From: Epiperipatus broadwayi
Taxonomy: Eukaryota; Onychophora; Udeonychophora; Euonychophora; Peripatidae
NCBI GenBank assembly: GCA_028023455.1
Contig: JAQFVV010000113.1
Location: forward strand, 1,473,268 to 1,537,267
Reading direction: 5' to 3'
Length of the DNA stretch: 64,000 bases
Under the pieces are notes generated by a model that was given only the letters and a program-made list of their open reading frames with translations, was not told the origin of the DNA and did no database searches. Position numbers and translations under genes: made by a program. The number at the start of each line of letters is the position of its first letter. The stretch's first letter is position 1. Positions 45,835 to 58,637 of the stretch are shown here, one piece after another.

Positions 45835-46358
45835 GCAATAGTCCCCATAAGGGAATCACCCAGACACATGCAGTGGATAAATTTATAAAGCTGAAGAATA
45901 GTCTCACTCTAAATACAAGACAGAGTTTTTGAAAATATAAGAATAAATCTATCCTATTATTTTTACCTATATATATATAGGCAATTTTAAAGTGTTTAGA
46001 AATGAAAGCATGAAGATTTTAATCAATCATTTTTACTTTCATTTACTGTATATTGCTAAATGATGTTTGCAAAATTTTTGCAATTTACTGATGTCATATT
46101 AGGTGTAAATTGTAAAAATTTCACAAATGCCATGTATTAATGTATAGTCAATGGAATTAAATGTATTTATTAAGACCTTCATATTCTCATTTCTAAATGT
46201 TTTAGATTAACTTTATATATATGAATTCAAATAAAAAAGATAATGTGAATTTATTCTTATCTTTTTAAAGACTATCTTGTATTTAAAGTGAGAGTAGTCA
46301 TCAGCTTTATAAATTCATACAGTGCATATGTCAGATTTATGACTATTACAAAAAATAA
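45835..46358. repeat. long palindrome, about 520 bp
   Basis: Mirrored blocks: AATTTATAAAGCTGA, CTCACTCTAAATACAAGA, AAGATAAGAATAAAT-type, TTTAGAAATGA and ATGAAGRTYTTAAT. Arms of about 200 bp with an AT-rich centre. Foldback element of unknown class. Confidence 0.65.
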
Positions 46359-48240
46359 TTTATTAAGACACATATTTGTGAATAAGTAAAGCATTTTAAA
46401 TATTATCTTAATTAGTTAAAATTATATTTTTAAATAACTATTTTTTCATCAGCTTTGATCTCTTCATAATCTGCATATTAAAACATACAAATCACATACA
46501 TGTTTATTTATTTATAAATAAATCGGATTGGGGGGGGGTGACTTATTTTTTATTTTGTGCTTCATTAACAGAAGAACTGATAATTATATTTATGCTATAT
46601 AACAGACCAAGGATAAATACAAAGAGATAAACTATGCTTGGATCTTAGTAAATGCATTATTTTGTTAATAGGTTTTTTAAATATAAAATGCTTAAAATTA
46701 TAGCAGATGCCAGTACATATCAGATATTAAAAGATATTGGTTACAATTAGATATAATTAAAATGAATGAATGTTTTTCATATCTTTAACTAATTCATCAT
46801 CATCATCATCATCATCATCAAATAAATCAATATTTATTTTAAATAAATTTATATTGCTGTTATTAACCTAGGTGTTTTGATTTACTACAGCACAAATCAT
46901 TATAAATCTATTTTGTCTTATCTTATAGTACATTCCATGTTATATCTCACTATCAATTAAAACATTATTTAATAAAATTTATCTTCTTTGCCAACCACGA
47001 ATATTCATATGGTCTCATTGCTGCTTTTTACAAATTTATGAGTCCATTCTACATGTAGATATGAACTATTATAAAGTCATTTATGATCCACTCATTTATT
47101 TACTAATTATATTTTATATTGCCTAAATATAACATTTGCTCCATATATTTAGATTGTCCAAATATGTAATACATAAGTGGTGAAAACCACTTGGTTTATA
47201 ATTATATTTATTACATGTAGTTGTCCAAATATATATACATTCAGGCCAACAGCTCTGTTCAGTTATAATATTTTTATTACACATGTGGTTACCTAATCTG
47301 AGGACATTTACTGATAGTTCCAGTTATGGTATTAGTTGTCTAGTATGATGAGCAATTTATTATTTTATATTGTCCATTATAAATTTTGGATTGTCCAAAA
47401 GGAATATAACTTATTTAAGAGATACTACCCAAATCTGTAAGCTATTCAGAACAGTTACACTCATTTTTATTTTCACTTTTCATTCCATTTTACTCATTGT
47501 TAGAATAGAAAATATTTCTGTATATTTGGTTAATCCAACAGGGGAATATTGCTATTCATGAAACAATGTTGCTTCATTAGCATTGTTTATAGGTTTTATT
47601 AGAATATATATTTCTTTACATTGTTATGATTAGATATATTTTCCTTTACAATATATATATATATATTGTGCCATTACAATTTAGTCATTAGCTAAATTTA
47701 TAGTAATGTGCATGTAGGAAAATGTAAAACAAAATCATCACATTTTTATATAACCATAAAAGAAGCTGTAGGGCATCCAAGTTCAAACCCTACCAGATCA
47801 AAATTTTAAACGCTTTAGACAGAAAAAGAGTGGGACAGCAATTATATGTTTTACTTGTTTGTGTGTTAATAAATCTCAAAAAGAGCAGTACACACATTTA
47901 ATATTTAAATTTTCTGTTAAAAAGCAAAGTTATAATGCATACGTATAAGCAGTGTATGTGCAAGCTATTTAATTGTTTTATATTTCAACTATTCAACATT
48001 TTAACTTTCTTTAAAACTAACCTATGCTTGATCAATTCTAATATCTTATTCTATGCTTCTATTTTGCTTTTCTATGTAATTGGGATTTAAAAGTTACAGA
48101 TATAATTAAATAATAGGGTTATAATTACTAAGCTAGCAATTATATTATTTAATGTTAGTTTATGAATGATTTGAAATAATGAAGTATGTGTGTACATTAC
48201 ATACAGAAATTTGCATTTATTAAATATTGAAACAAAAGGA
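46359..48240. other. AT-rich spacer with an ATC microsatellite
   Basis: (ATC)n at 46795-46820. Between 47.0 and 47.4 kb TTGTCCAAATAT and related blocks recur every 90-110 bp, a very degenerate tandem pattern. AAGTTCAAACCCTACC at about 47780 resembles a B box. No gene. Confidence 0.4.
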
Positions 48241-49270
48241 AGGGTTAAATCTGTCAAATTATTTTTTGTACAATTTTATGTTAAAAGAGGAAATCTGTTG
48301 AATCAGATATCTATTTTTGTAACAATTTTGTTTTTGTAAATGATTGTTTGTCACTTTGGGAGCTTAATCTGGGTGGTAACTCTAATTTTGAAATTGTCTT
48401 ATCTTAAGATCTAAAGAAGGAAGCTCAAAAATTTGAAATGTTACCTAGGTGTAAGAAAAAAAAGGATTAAGTCTATTTTTTTAAAACAAAAGTGTCTGGA
48501 AAAAGGATTAAACTTTTCAGTTGAAAAATAATTTAGTTGAAAATAAATTAGAGATCTAATTAAAACGAATTTGTCCAAAAATAGGAAGTGACGCTATCTC
48601 TGATTGGTTAAATTAGCTAAAAAATTGGATATAAAAAGGTGTCTGGAAAAATCAGTTGAGGAATTATTATTGTGATTATGATTCAGATTATTAGACTATT
48701 AAATTGAATGTTGAAAATATAAGAAATGACTGGCTAGAAAAATTATATGTATGTCCCATCTTGGCCTGACCATCTGGAAAGCTGCACATCATATAGGAAA
48801 GAAAAGATGTTTTGTCTAAAATAATATTCTACACCTTTCAACTGACCAGATAAATAAGATGTTCTTAATAGAAGGAAGAAATCATTCACCTGCATTCGAT
48901 GAAAGATAAATTAATCTACCGATAAATATTAATCATCAAGTCCAATTAATTGTTCCAGCAACTGATTTTAAACTCAAGAAAATTTATAAACGTGAAAACA
49001 ACTGCTGTATTTCATCCACTAAAAGAATCATGCTTGACAGGAAGAGAAGAAAAATTGATATAATGATTTCCAAATTATCCACTAAAGTAAATAACCTCAA
49101 TAGGATCCTCCTCATCAAATAATTATATACTTCAAGAAATTGATTGTTCCAAAAAACACGGAAATTGTTGCTGCCAAGTATAGACAGTATACAAGACAAG
49201 TGAACCCTTGGATCGGTAATATGACTTTTATATCTATTTTCGAGTATTAATAAAAATTTAGTAATAAAGT
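48241..49270 (+). other. possible solo LTR or promoter region
   Basis: Somewhat more complex than its neighbours. It has CTGATTGGTT (inverted CCAAT) and GGATATAAAAAGG (TATA box) in a promoter-like arrangement at 48599-48638. AATAAA signals lie near 49226 and 49249. No second copy occurs in the window and no frame was recognised, so the identity is open. Confidence 0.3.
48599..48638 (+). promoter_or_regulatory. CCAAT plus TATA promoter-like pair
   Basis: GATTGGTTAA is followed about 27 bp later by GATATAAAAAGG. The spacing fits a polymerase II core promoter. Unproven. Confidence 0.3.
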
Positions 49271-50520
49271 GACATATTTTATTTAAAAAACTTTTAAAGA
49301 CAATTCAGATCGATGGAAACCAAGAATGTCTTAATAATAATAGCTTTGAACTACATAAATGATTGTGAATGTATCAAAATGTATTTGTTTATTAATTTTA
49401 CAGTTATGAAATATTAATGTATAAAACAATTTTTTTTATGGTATTATGATTTTAGTTTTAACTAATACATTATTATTATTTTGGGATAAAACACGCACAT
49501 ACATAGTAATATTTTATATGTGTATAATTGCGAGTGAATGTGAAATAATAAGTAGTATTGAAATATTAGATTATTTTGTTTCAAGTTAAGTATAGCATTT
49601 CAGAGGTAGAAGAGAGGGGGAGAAAATAATTTAAAACTTATTTCTAAAACTTGCTCTTTCAATTCTTCTAACATTTTTTTTAACATTCTATTTACATGTT
49701 AGATTTATAAAGTATGTGTGTTAATGAGCGGACAATATATTTTTTTTTCTTGAAATACTTTTCTCATGGAGTGAAAATCATGGTCAATGTGACATCCAAC
49801 TTAATACAATATACATTTGAAGGGAAAGGGGGAAGAACTTGAAATTAATCTGAGGATTGTTATATAATCAATTATTATTATTATTCTTATTCATATCAAT
49901 TTTCATGTTTATCTAGAAATTTTTATGTATATGTTAGAAATGCAGTAATAAATATTAGTTTGTTTTATTAAACGAGGCGTATATATTTCATTAAGTGTAG
50001 TCTTTGTTAAGTGTGATCATTCATCATCATCAGTGGTTGAATATCAGGTATTCAAGATATAAGTAAATATGCTAAAATTAAGCAATAATTATGAATTTCT
50101 TTATAAAAATTAGTTTTATGTTTAGGCTTAGTCCTAGAGCTGTGGTTGAAACCCTTGTCATTATCGTTATTATTATCATCATCATCATCGTCATCAACGT
50201 TTTAATTAATGAGCTGTTTAAATGTTTACAGGCCATAAATAAATATTAATTTCATAATATTTAGTGATTTCTTAGTATTATTATAACCACATCCCGTCAT
50301 CTATTTCATGCAAGGATGAGTGAATTGCCATCCTAAATTAGTTATATATAATCTGAGCTAGTAAACTTATAAAAATATTGAAACACATTTGTTATGCTAA
50401 GATCTAAGAAATGATTTATGTCTAATATACTCCACTGTGGTTTATAGATGTTTTACTTTTACCTAAATGTTAGTGCGTATAGTGATATGGCTCAAAAAGC
50501 AAAATCTCCCATTTTTTATT
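49271..50520. other. AT-rich spacer
   Basis: Short ATC runs at about 50020 and 50176-50195 may be relics of RTE tails. No gene. Confidence 0.4.
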
Positions 50521-50524
50521 AGAA

Positions 50525-50640
50525 ATAAAGTACCAAAAAGGGGATTCAAACCCGGTACACGTGAAAGGTTATTAGATATAACCGTGTCTAGATTCAGATA
50601 ATCTAGTGGCACCCTGCTAGACCATATTCACTTAGTATTT
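50525..50640 (-). repeat. tRNA-like fragment, probably an old SINE
   Basis: On the minus strand TGGTCTAGCAGGGTG resembles an A box, and GGGTTTGAATCCCC matches a B box. Two hairpins, CTAGATT/AATCTAG and GGTTAT/ATAACC, lie between. The boxes are too far apart for a normal tRNA and no good acceptor stem forms. Confidence 0.35.
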
Positions 50641-50930
50641 GTTTAAACATGCACTTAACATCAAACCAAGAATTGAAAGTGGATAAGATCTACTGTCTGT
50701 ATACCTGAGTTATATTTTATTGAATTACTAGTATACTCATGTCAACGTGATTTCACATACCTGAGTTATAATACTAGTTGTTAATAATTTGCTTATAATT
50801 ATTGATAGTGGGATATCTTGAGAAATCCAATGTTATTTTAAATATTATGATCTTATATATGTTGTAGACAACTCAGATATGGTAATAGTTATTTGAACTA
50901 CCTTTAATTTTGTTACAATATATAGAGAGA

Positions 50931-51350
50931 GCAAAACTCTCCATACAGTATTGCCACCTGTGCTAAACAGAGTAATCAATGGATGCACGAAGGCTTGTGC
51001 ATAAAATTCCTATCTAATGCCTACTCATCCAATATCCCCAGACTAGTTTCTGGCTTGTGGCCTTCGTCAGTGAGGAGCTTTGGATCTAAAAGCACTGCAC
51101 CTAGATCTTAGGATCTAATGCAACCCTCTAGCAACCACCTTTTATCTCTACTTAACTACAAAACCATGAGAATGAAATTGAAAACACAAAAAATATTTTT
51201 GGATGAGTAGGCATTAGATAGGGATTTTATGCACAAGCCTTCTGGCATCCATTGATTACTTTGTTTAGCACAGATGGCAATACTGTATGGAGAGTTTTGC
51301 TCTGTTTATCAACAATTAATGTGCTAGTACAGGAAATGTGATCATGTGAT
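50931..51350 (-). mobile_element. hammerhead foldback element, copy 5
   Basis: Ends AGCAAAACTCTCCATACAGT at the left and ACTGTATGGAGAGTTTTGCT at about 51280-51300, followed by the family tail with GTGATCATGTGAT. The left arm is a minus-strand unit with an intact ribozyme. The right arm is a plus-strand unit starting at GGATGAGTAGG. The interior includes AACCATGAGAATGAAATTGA from the long monomer. Target duplication unclear in AT-rich flanks. Confidence 0.75.
51035..51076 (-). ncRNA. type I hammerhead ribozyme motif (family 1)
   Basis: Minus strand: TCCTCA, CTGACGA, AGGC-CACAA-GCCA, GAAAC, ACTAGT, GTC, TGGGGA. All invariant core bases are present; the free core position is C instead of T. Confidence 0.8.
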
Positions 51351-51439
51351 ATATATATATAATTATCTATTTTAGTGTACATAGTCATGGAGTGGATGAC
51401 TAAAGGGAACTTGAAAGTCTGAGTTCAAATCATCTAAAA

Positions 51440-51622
51440 TACTATCATCATCATCATCAACTATTATCAATCCACTGCAGGATGAAGGTCTCTCCAAGTT
51501 CAATTCATCTTCTCCGATCTTTAGCTTCTCTTCTCCACATCACCCGTCACACTTTCTTATTTCATCCATCCATCTCACATGTGGTCTCTTTCTGGGTCTT
51601 TTACAATCTCTTGGAATCCATA
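51440..51622 (-). pseudogene. RTE LINE 3' fragment, copy D
   Basis: Starts with the ATC-rich complement of the GAT tail (51449-51463) and matches the last roughly 150 bp of the RTE coding region up to TTGGAATCCA at 51620. Strongly 5'-truncated, as is common for LINE insertions. Confidence 0.85.
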
Positions 51623-52845
51623 AAAAATACTATACATGAATTTAATTATATATATATAACTTTTAAATGAAATGAAAGAATTAACTCAAAAAAGCTTCTA
51701 AAAAGTTACTCAAAAATATTTTGGCAGACATTTACAAAAAAAATTAAAAACAGATTAAAGTGTTATTCGTGGAACATCCACATTACCAGGTTAAAGAATT
51801 AGATTTGACTCTTTCTAAAAATCATAAAACTATATATATATATCAAAGATTATATATTCTACATTGTTATACTTTTTTAAAAAATAACTCCAAATGTTTT
51901 TATAATAATATACGTATCTAAAGACATTTTAGAATCCAATAAATCTGTTTTCCAAAAAGAAAAATCCTTAAACATTTATAACAATTAAGTTATAAAATTT
52001 TTAAAAAGTGAATATATAAAGTCATATCAAGCATTAGACATTTTTTTTTATTAAAACTATAAAATAGTTTTAGTTTAATTATAACATTTGAGATTCTAGA
52101 AGAAAAAGGAAAGGCAGAGAGAGAGAAAAAAAACTAGTCTGCAATTAGATTTAAATAAAATTTGATAAATCAACTCTTGTTAATTCTTTCCATAAATCAA
52201 GATTCCAAAGATGTCTAAGCAGCATTCTAAAGTAGTGAAATTTAAGTTGATAAATCAAAATAATGAAAAAGAAAAATGACAAACATGTTTTGTTTTTCAA
52301 ATAATTGAAAACATACAAAAAAAAGAATATATATAAAAAAACAAAAAATATCTATCTGAATATAAAATATATTTTGATAATATTAAAATTAAATTTTTGA
52401 TTATATATACATTTTTTAGTTTTCAAATTTTCAATTACTGAATGTAATCGAATTTGAAACAATCATATAAAAAATTTATTTTAAGTTAAAAAAAATACAT
52501 GCATCAACTTCCAAAACAAAAAAAGAGAGAATTTTTAATAGATAAAACAAAGCTAAAAGAAATAGGCAAATAAATTGAATGTTTCTAATAGAAAATGTAT
52601 TTTTAGTTATGAATTTCTACAATGAAAATTTAGAAATAAAAAAAAAACAAATATTATTACAATTGATATATGTTTTTCTAATTTTACATATATAATAAAC
52701 AATATATATATATGATAAAATTGCCTCCAATACTAAAATCTTAGTTATGAGTTACATGAAATATACATTAAACAAAATCCAAATACATCACTCACAATTC
52801 TTGATAAATTATAAAAATATTATATTGTTTAAAATATATATAAAA
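51623..52845. other. AT-rich spacer
   Basis: Nothing supported. Confidence 0.5.
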
Positions 52846-52847
52846 TC

Positions 52848-55690
52848 ATTATCATCATCATCAGCCATCATCAGTCAACTGCAGTATGATCTCTCCAAGT
52901 TTAATCTATCTTCCCCGATCTTTGGCTTCTCTTCTCCACATTACCCCTGCACACCATCCATCTCACATCTGGTCTCTTTCCGAGTCTGTTACAATCTCTT
53001 GGAATCCAGTTTAAGATTTCAATTGTCCATCTATTATCATCTCTTCTAGCAGTATGTCCAGCCCAACTCCACTTGTCTTTTAATTTTTTCAATGAGGTCA
53101 GTAACTCCTGTTTGTTCTTTTACCCATATATTGCATTTTTGATCTCTTCTTGTTACTCCCAACATGAATCTCTTCATACTTTTTTGATGGGTCCGAAGTC
53201 TCTGTATTACTCTTCTATTAAGTGCCCAAGTCTCAGGTCCATAAGTAAAAACTGGTACAACACATTTGTTAAAAGCCTTTCTTTTCAAACACATAGTCAT
53301 ATTTTCTTTTAGTATCAAGTTATTTCTATCAAATCATTCCAACCAAATTTAATTCTATGATTAATTTCATCCACTATGTTTCCATCTGTAGTAATAATCT
53401 GACCACGATATTTGTAGCTGTTAACTTCTTCTAACTCATCATAATCAATCTTTATTTTCATATTTTGAGAAAATCCATTGAACATTACTTTAGTCTTTTT
53501 AACATTTATCTTTAGTCCTACTTTTTTACTTTCATCATATAACTCCTGCAATATTTCCTCAACTCTAAATCATTATTTGCAAAAACAACTACATCATATG
53601 CAAAATCTAAATGACTTAAATAATCTCCATTTACTTTCACTACTTTAGCTTCCCATATTAATCCACAAAATACTTCTTGCAGCACTGCTGCAAAAAGTTT
53701 TGGAAATATGTTGATTTTTCTAATATCATTATGTAATCTAATTGTTGCTGTTGCATTTTTATAAATATTCTTTAAATATGACAATATCCTAGATCTATAC
53801 CTTGATGATCAAATGCTTTAATCACTGAAGAAATGTTTATAGAATCAAATGCCTTTTCATAATCTACAAATCCAAAGCACAATGGCAACTCCTATTTATT
53901 TGTCTTTTCTATAACTTCTGTCAATACCTGGATATGATCTACTGTACTAAAACCACTTTTAAATCCAGCTTGTTCTCTTGGTTGGTGGAAATCCAATGTT
54001 CTCTGTAGACGAGTTGTAATTATCTTGGTAATTTTTTTTATATAAAACTGATAAAAAAAAAAGGCTGATAAGTCTGTAATTTTTAATATTTTCTTTATCA
54101 CCTTTTTTAAATATTAATATTCCATTCTTCCAATCATCTGATAAATCTTTATCATTTAGACATTTGGTATATAACTTTGCTAAAAAAAATTATATTTCTT
54201 CACCTGCTTCTTTTAATATATCAATTATAATTCCATCATTACCTGGAACCTTTCCTTTCTTCATAAATTTAATTCTATGTCGCACTTCTTCATTTAAAAT
54301 TCAGGACAATTTGGAAGATGTAATAGATATAGGAGGTACTTTTTCTTTCTTACTATACAATTCTTCATAAAAGTCTTCTACCTGTTTCATGATGTCATCT
54401 CTCTTTTTAGTAATAATTCCATCTTTTTTTTTTATTTCAGATATAAATTTCTTACCAATACTAAAATGTGGTTTTACACTCTTGAGACTTTTATTCTTTT
54501 TTGCAGCTTTCCTTGCTAGTTCACAGTTATACTTTCTTGTATCATTTTTCAACTTTTTTCCACACCATTTTACAAAATTTGAGATAATCAATCCTTTTTA
54601 ATGCATCGTTTTTGTATATCTTCATATTCCGTCTTTTCTTCATAAATTCTCTAGTCTCAGTAGAAATTTTATTGGACAAGCGCTGCTTTTTTCTACCAGC
54701 TATCTTCATTGCAGTTTTTAAAAGTGTATCAGTTATTTTCATATTAATTTCATTCAAATCTGAATCATGTTCAAAATCTACTAATACATGAAATTGATTT
54801 GTAAGTTCTAATTTAAATTCATTAGAATGTTTCTGAAAATTATGAATATCAACTGTAAATAATGTTTTTCTTAATAATTTTTGTCTCTCTAGTTTTGCAT
54901 TAACAAGTATCTTACAACTTACTAATTGATGATCACTTCCTATATTAAATTTATTAAAAACATTACAATCTTGAAATATGTATTTTCTGTTAGTCAAAAT
55001 ATAATCCAATTCTGCTGTACCTTCATTTGGATGCTTCCATGTCCATTTCCTTTTAACATTTTTTTCAAAAAAATTCATAATATAAAGTTTTTCTTTTTCT
55101 GCAAACTGCACAAGTCTATGTCCTCTCTCATTTCTATTACCACAACCAATATTACCTACAGCACTTTCATCTTTCATTTGTTTACCAATTCTAGCACTGA
55201 AGTCTCCCACAACAATTTTAAAAGTTCTTTACTCTGATCAAAAGCCTTTTGTACATTCATATAAAAATCTTCTACTACTTCATCACTATGAGAACTTGTT
55301 GGATAAACCTGATTTATCTGCATTTTGGTATCTGCTATTAAGTCATATAACTAATCTTGCCACTCTGTCTGATACACCATTATTCTCCACAATGTTGTTC
55401 TTCCATTTTTTATTTATAATGAATCCAACTCCACTTGTGTTTTCAATAATGTCCCATTTAATATAAGACAGTTCTTCTTCTAATTCTTGCAATCTTCCTT
55501 CACTTGAAAGTGATCTGCAGTAGTAAGTATCTAAATAAAAGGTCATCATCAAATATTAGCCTAGATTCACAATCAGGGGTTCTTAGCTCTCTCCACATTC
55601 AGCAACCAACCACTGCCTTGGTTGGTGACTTTATATTCTCTTGGTAATAAGGGCCATGATTTATTTTTTTGTCATGATTGTATATATTTA
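52848..55690 (-). mobile_element. RTE LINE, copy B (near full length, internally deleted)
   Basis: Minus-strand element from a leader that matches copy A (starting about 55690) through endonuclease and RT to the GAT-rich tail at about 52850-52870. It is shorter than copy A without its insertion because of internal deletions in both catalytic domains. Confidence 0.85.
52890..55552 (-). pseudogene. RTE polyprotein, copy B
   Basis: Starts at ATGATGATG (55552). The N-terminal motif is changed to DTYYCRSL. About 30 residues are missing between YIKWDII and NTSGVGF, removing the glutamate-containing GLCEVR block. Then come MGDFSARIG (GDFNA with Asn changed to Ser), GTAELDYILTNRKY, SDHQLVSCKI, and a long clean stretch 55210-54542. 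RT parts include EQAGFKSGFSTVDHIQVL (about 53935), a deletion where the GVRQG block should be, and LDFAYDVVVFANN (FADD with the first Asp changed to Tyr). The C-terminal part (KRKAFNKCVVPVFTYG, RRDDNRW) is kept. Endonuclease and RT are both disabled. Confidence 0.85.
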
Positions 55691-55774
55691 TTAGAAAAAT
55701 GTTTATCATTTACAAATCTATTCATTCTGCCTTATCAGGGAACTGAGACAAAAGACCATGGTGTTTCTTGATCT

Positions 55775-55900
55775 TACACTCAGAGGTAAAAAGCCAATAA
55801 ACTTACCACACAAGTAATATGCATGTTGGTGAGCAGCCCATCTATGTTTATATACTATATAAATAATAACATAGTAATAACAGCTGCAATGACAAGAAAC
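55775..55900 (+). repeat. dispersed repeat also found at 2.57-2.69 kb
   Basis: Carries ACTCAGAGGTAAAAAGCC, GTTGGTGAGCAGCCCATC and ATAACAGCTGCAATGACAA. Compare 2571-2690. Confidence 0.6.
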
Positions 55901-57587
55901 ATATGGAGTGGACATTAGGAATTTGTGCTACTTGGTTCCTTTAAGGCCTCCAAGAGGAATCAAAGAGTCTCTTTTCAGTTAATAGCAAACTCAATTGTGT
56001 AAAAAATATTCAGGTAATAACGTATGTTAAAAATTACAATGAAAGGAAATTTTATGAAGCTTTCTATATTCAAGAAAATTTAAACAAATGTGTAAACATG
56101 TTTAAGGAATAGCAAATATAGAGGAGGAAATGGGCATTGTAGATTAATAGAAATTTTAGACTTAAATTTTTTTTTTAGATTGTCTTGGATAATATAATAC
56201 ACACATTAAAAAGCATTGTAATATGTTTAATCATTTCACATACATGTATGTATTTTATTAATTATATTTATTGTAATGTAATGTAATTAATGTCCATTGG
56301 GTGGAGTTGCAGTAGAATAACTAACCAGTCATGTGATTTTGAAAAATAAAACATCTTGATAAATTTCCAATAAGAATTGAAATCCGGGTTGATGCATTAA
56401 ATAATTTTTATTTATAGTGAGATGTCTGTACCAACTTTGCTTTAAATTGATCATTTTTAAATTTTATATATAAAAGGCAACATTATGGACAAGTTTTAAG
56501 ATTGAAATTCGATCATTTAAAGTACTGGGTTAACTTACACAATAAAAAATGTGGACATGAATACATTTGGTTATCTACTATTTAATAATATCAATAACCA
56601 TAAATTTATACAAATTGAATTGATAGTATTTTTATATATTCATATACATTTGGCAATTAATTACACATAACTTTAATACATTATGTTACAGATTAAAGTT
56701 AGCATAGTTATCATTAGATATAATTAGACATAAGGTATACAGAAATTATAATATAGACTCGAGCAGTTTCTTTCATACCTAGATCCCCTTTCTTCACCCT
56801 TAGCAGGGATTCTACTGAGTTACTAAGCTTCTGGATGCATGTTTATGCAATATATAGAAGATCCAGATTACCAGGTATTTATAGAACACACATGGTCCTT
56901 AGAGAAAAACTTCTATTTTTCTGTTATCAGTTAGTTCATTTTGCCTGCTCAATCCATTTGTTATTTTATTCTTACTTATACTTATCTTTTTTAACACATG
57001 AACACTTCCTGTTTTGATGTACTTGTCTTTTTTAACACATTCGTGTTTTGACATACATACACACCACAACACAAATCATTATATACTCATTTTTATTCAA
57101 TTATATTTAAACTTCTCATTATTTATAAATAATCACACAATTTAATTGACATTAATTAATTATTCAATATTTTATAAAATATATATCCCTCTAATTATTA
57201 TCACAATGTAAATACAGAAAAATTTTAATTGCAATTAGCTTTATGCTCCACAATTATTTTGGTTACTTTGCTGCGTCATAAGAATCCTATAATTTTTTAT
57301 GTAAGAGTCCATACTTACATATTTTTCTAATCAAGATGTACTCATACAAAACAAATTACACTCTATGTATCTGATTTTCATAATTTATTACTTGGAAGTA
57401 TTTTTACAAATAATTAATTGATCAATATTTTGTGATCCACTAAAAAAAACATCTCATAAATGGTATCACCTCCATATTTAATGAAAAAATAATATAATTC
57501 TAAGAGCAATTCCATGATATGTTATATCATGCTCAAACTAGAATCAACTGACTCAACTTAGTCAGGAATCTCTTGCTATTGCATCTA
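55901..57587. other. AT-rich spacer
   Basis: No gene recognised. Confidence 0.5.
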
Positions 57588-57600
57588 TCACTATCATACT

Positions 57601-57755
57601 ACACAGAGGTAATATTCTTCATACAGCAGTGCCACTCAGTGCAAGCTAGTCTAATCAATGGATGCACTGAATGGTGCTATTGTATGGAGAGTTTTGCCTC
57701 TGTATAAATAACTTGTGTAAATATAAAGAATGGTGATCATGTGGTGTTTAGTGGT
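57601..57755 (+). mobile_element. hammerhead-family element, deleted copy 6
   Basis: Exact 13-bp duplication TCACTATCATACT at 57588-57600 and 57756-57768. Ends TCTTCATACAGCAGTGCCAC and ATTGTATGGAGAGTTTTGCC lie around a deleted interior without ribozyme. A right-only tail ends GTGGTGTTTAGTGG. Confidence 0.75.
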
Positions 57756-58070
57756 TCACTATCATACTTAAATTAATCTTGATAAAAATTAAAGAAAGTA
57801 TGTCTCTCATTTTATAACTAATAAGTAGTTAAGATACTCATTTCCCCCTCCATATCTCTTCTTTATTCAGTTATATTAAACAGTTAAAGTGTTAATTAGC
57901 CTTTCAACAGTTTACCACATGATCACTATTTCTTATGCTTGCTCATAACTGTTATTAAAACAGTCAAAACTCTCCATACAGTAGTGCCACCCAGTGCAAG
58001 CCAGAGTAATCAGTGGATGCAAGAAGGCTTGTGCATAAAAAATCCCTATCTAGTGCCTACTCATCCAATA

Positions 58071-58111
58071 TCCCTAGACTAGTTTTTAGCTTGTGGTTTT
58101 GTCAGTGAGGA
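58071..58111 (-). ncRNA. decayed hammerhead motif
   Basis: Minus strand TCCTCA, CTGACAA (a core G lost), a shortened stem II, AAAAAC in place of GAAAC, then ACTAGTC and TAGGGA. Not expected to cleave. Confidence 0.55.
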
Positions 58112-58595
58112 GCCTTGGATCTGAGAGCAGTCTATCTATATTTTAGGATCTAATGCAACCTTCCAACAGTCACCTTTTATCTCTATTTAATTACAAAACT
58201 ATGAGAATAAAATTGAAAACACAATAATATTTTCAATCCAAGCTCATTAGCTTATATAGCCATATAGATCTAAACTCACTTCAGCACCCATACATTTTGA
58301 TGTCTTTGGTTCTTTAATAATCATAGCCACCACTTTCCTATTAGGCAAGATTGATATTAAACCACTAAACATCACATGATCATCATTTCTTATGCTTTAT
58401 CATAACTGTTATTAAAACAGGTAAAACTCTCCATACAGATCTATATGACTATATAAACTAATGAGCTTGGATTAAAAATATTATTGTGTTTTCAATTTTA
58501 TTCTCATAGTTTTGTAATTAAGTAAAGATAAAGGTGACTGCTGGAGGGTTGCATTAAATCCTAAGATCTAGGTGCAATGCTCTCAGATTCAAGGC

Positions 58596-58637
58596 TCCTC
58601 ACTGATGAAAGCCACAAGCTAGAAACTAGTTTGGAGA
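58596..58637 (+). ncRNA. hammerhead motif, GTT triplet
   Basis: TCCTCA, CTGATGA (58602-58608), stem II AAGC-CACAA-GCTA, GAAAC, ACTAGT, triplet GTT ending 58631, TGGAGA. The second stem II pair is A-U where other copies have G-C. The triplet GTT is still compatible with weak cleavage. One stem I pair is broken. Confidence 0.65.

Noticed and set aside
45890-46320. CTGAAGA/CTGATGA in the arms of the 45.8-kb palindrome
   Set aside because: The second core box (AAATAC) and a GTC triplet with matching stem I are not convincing.
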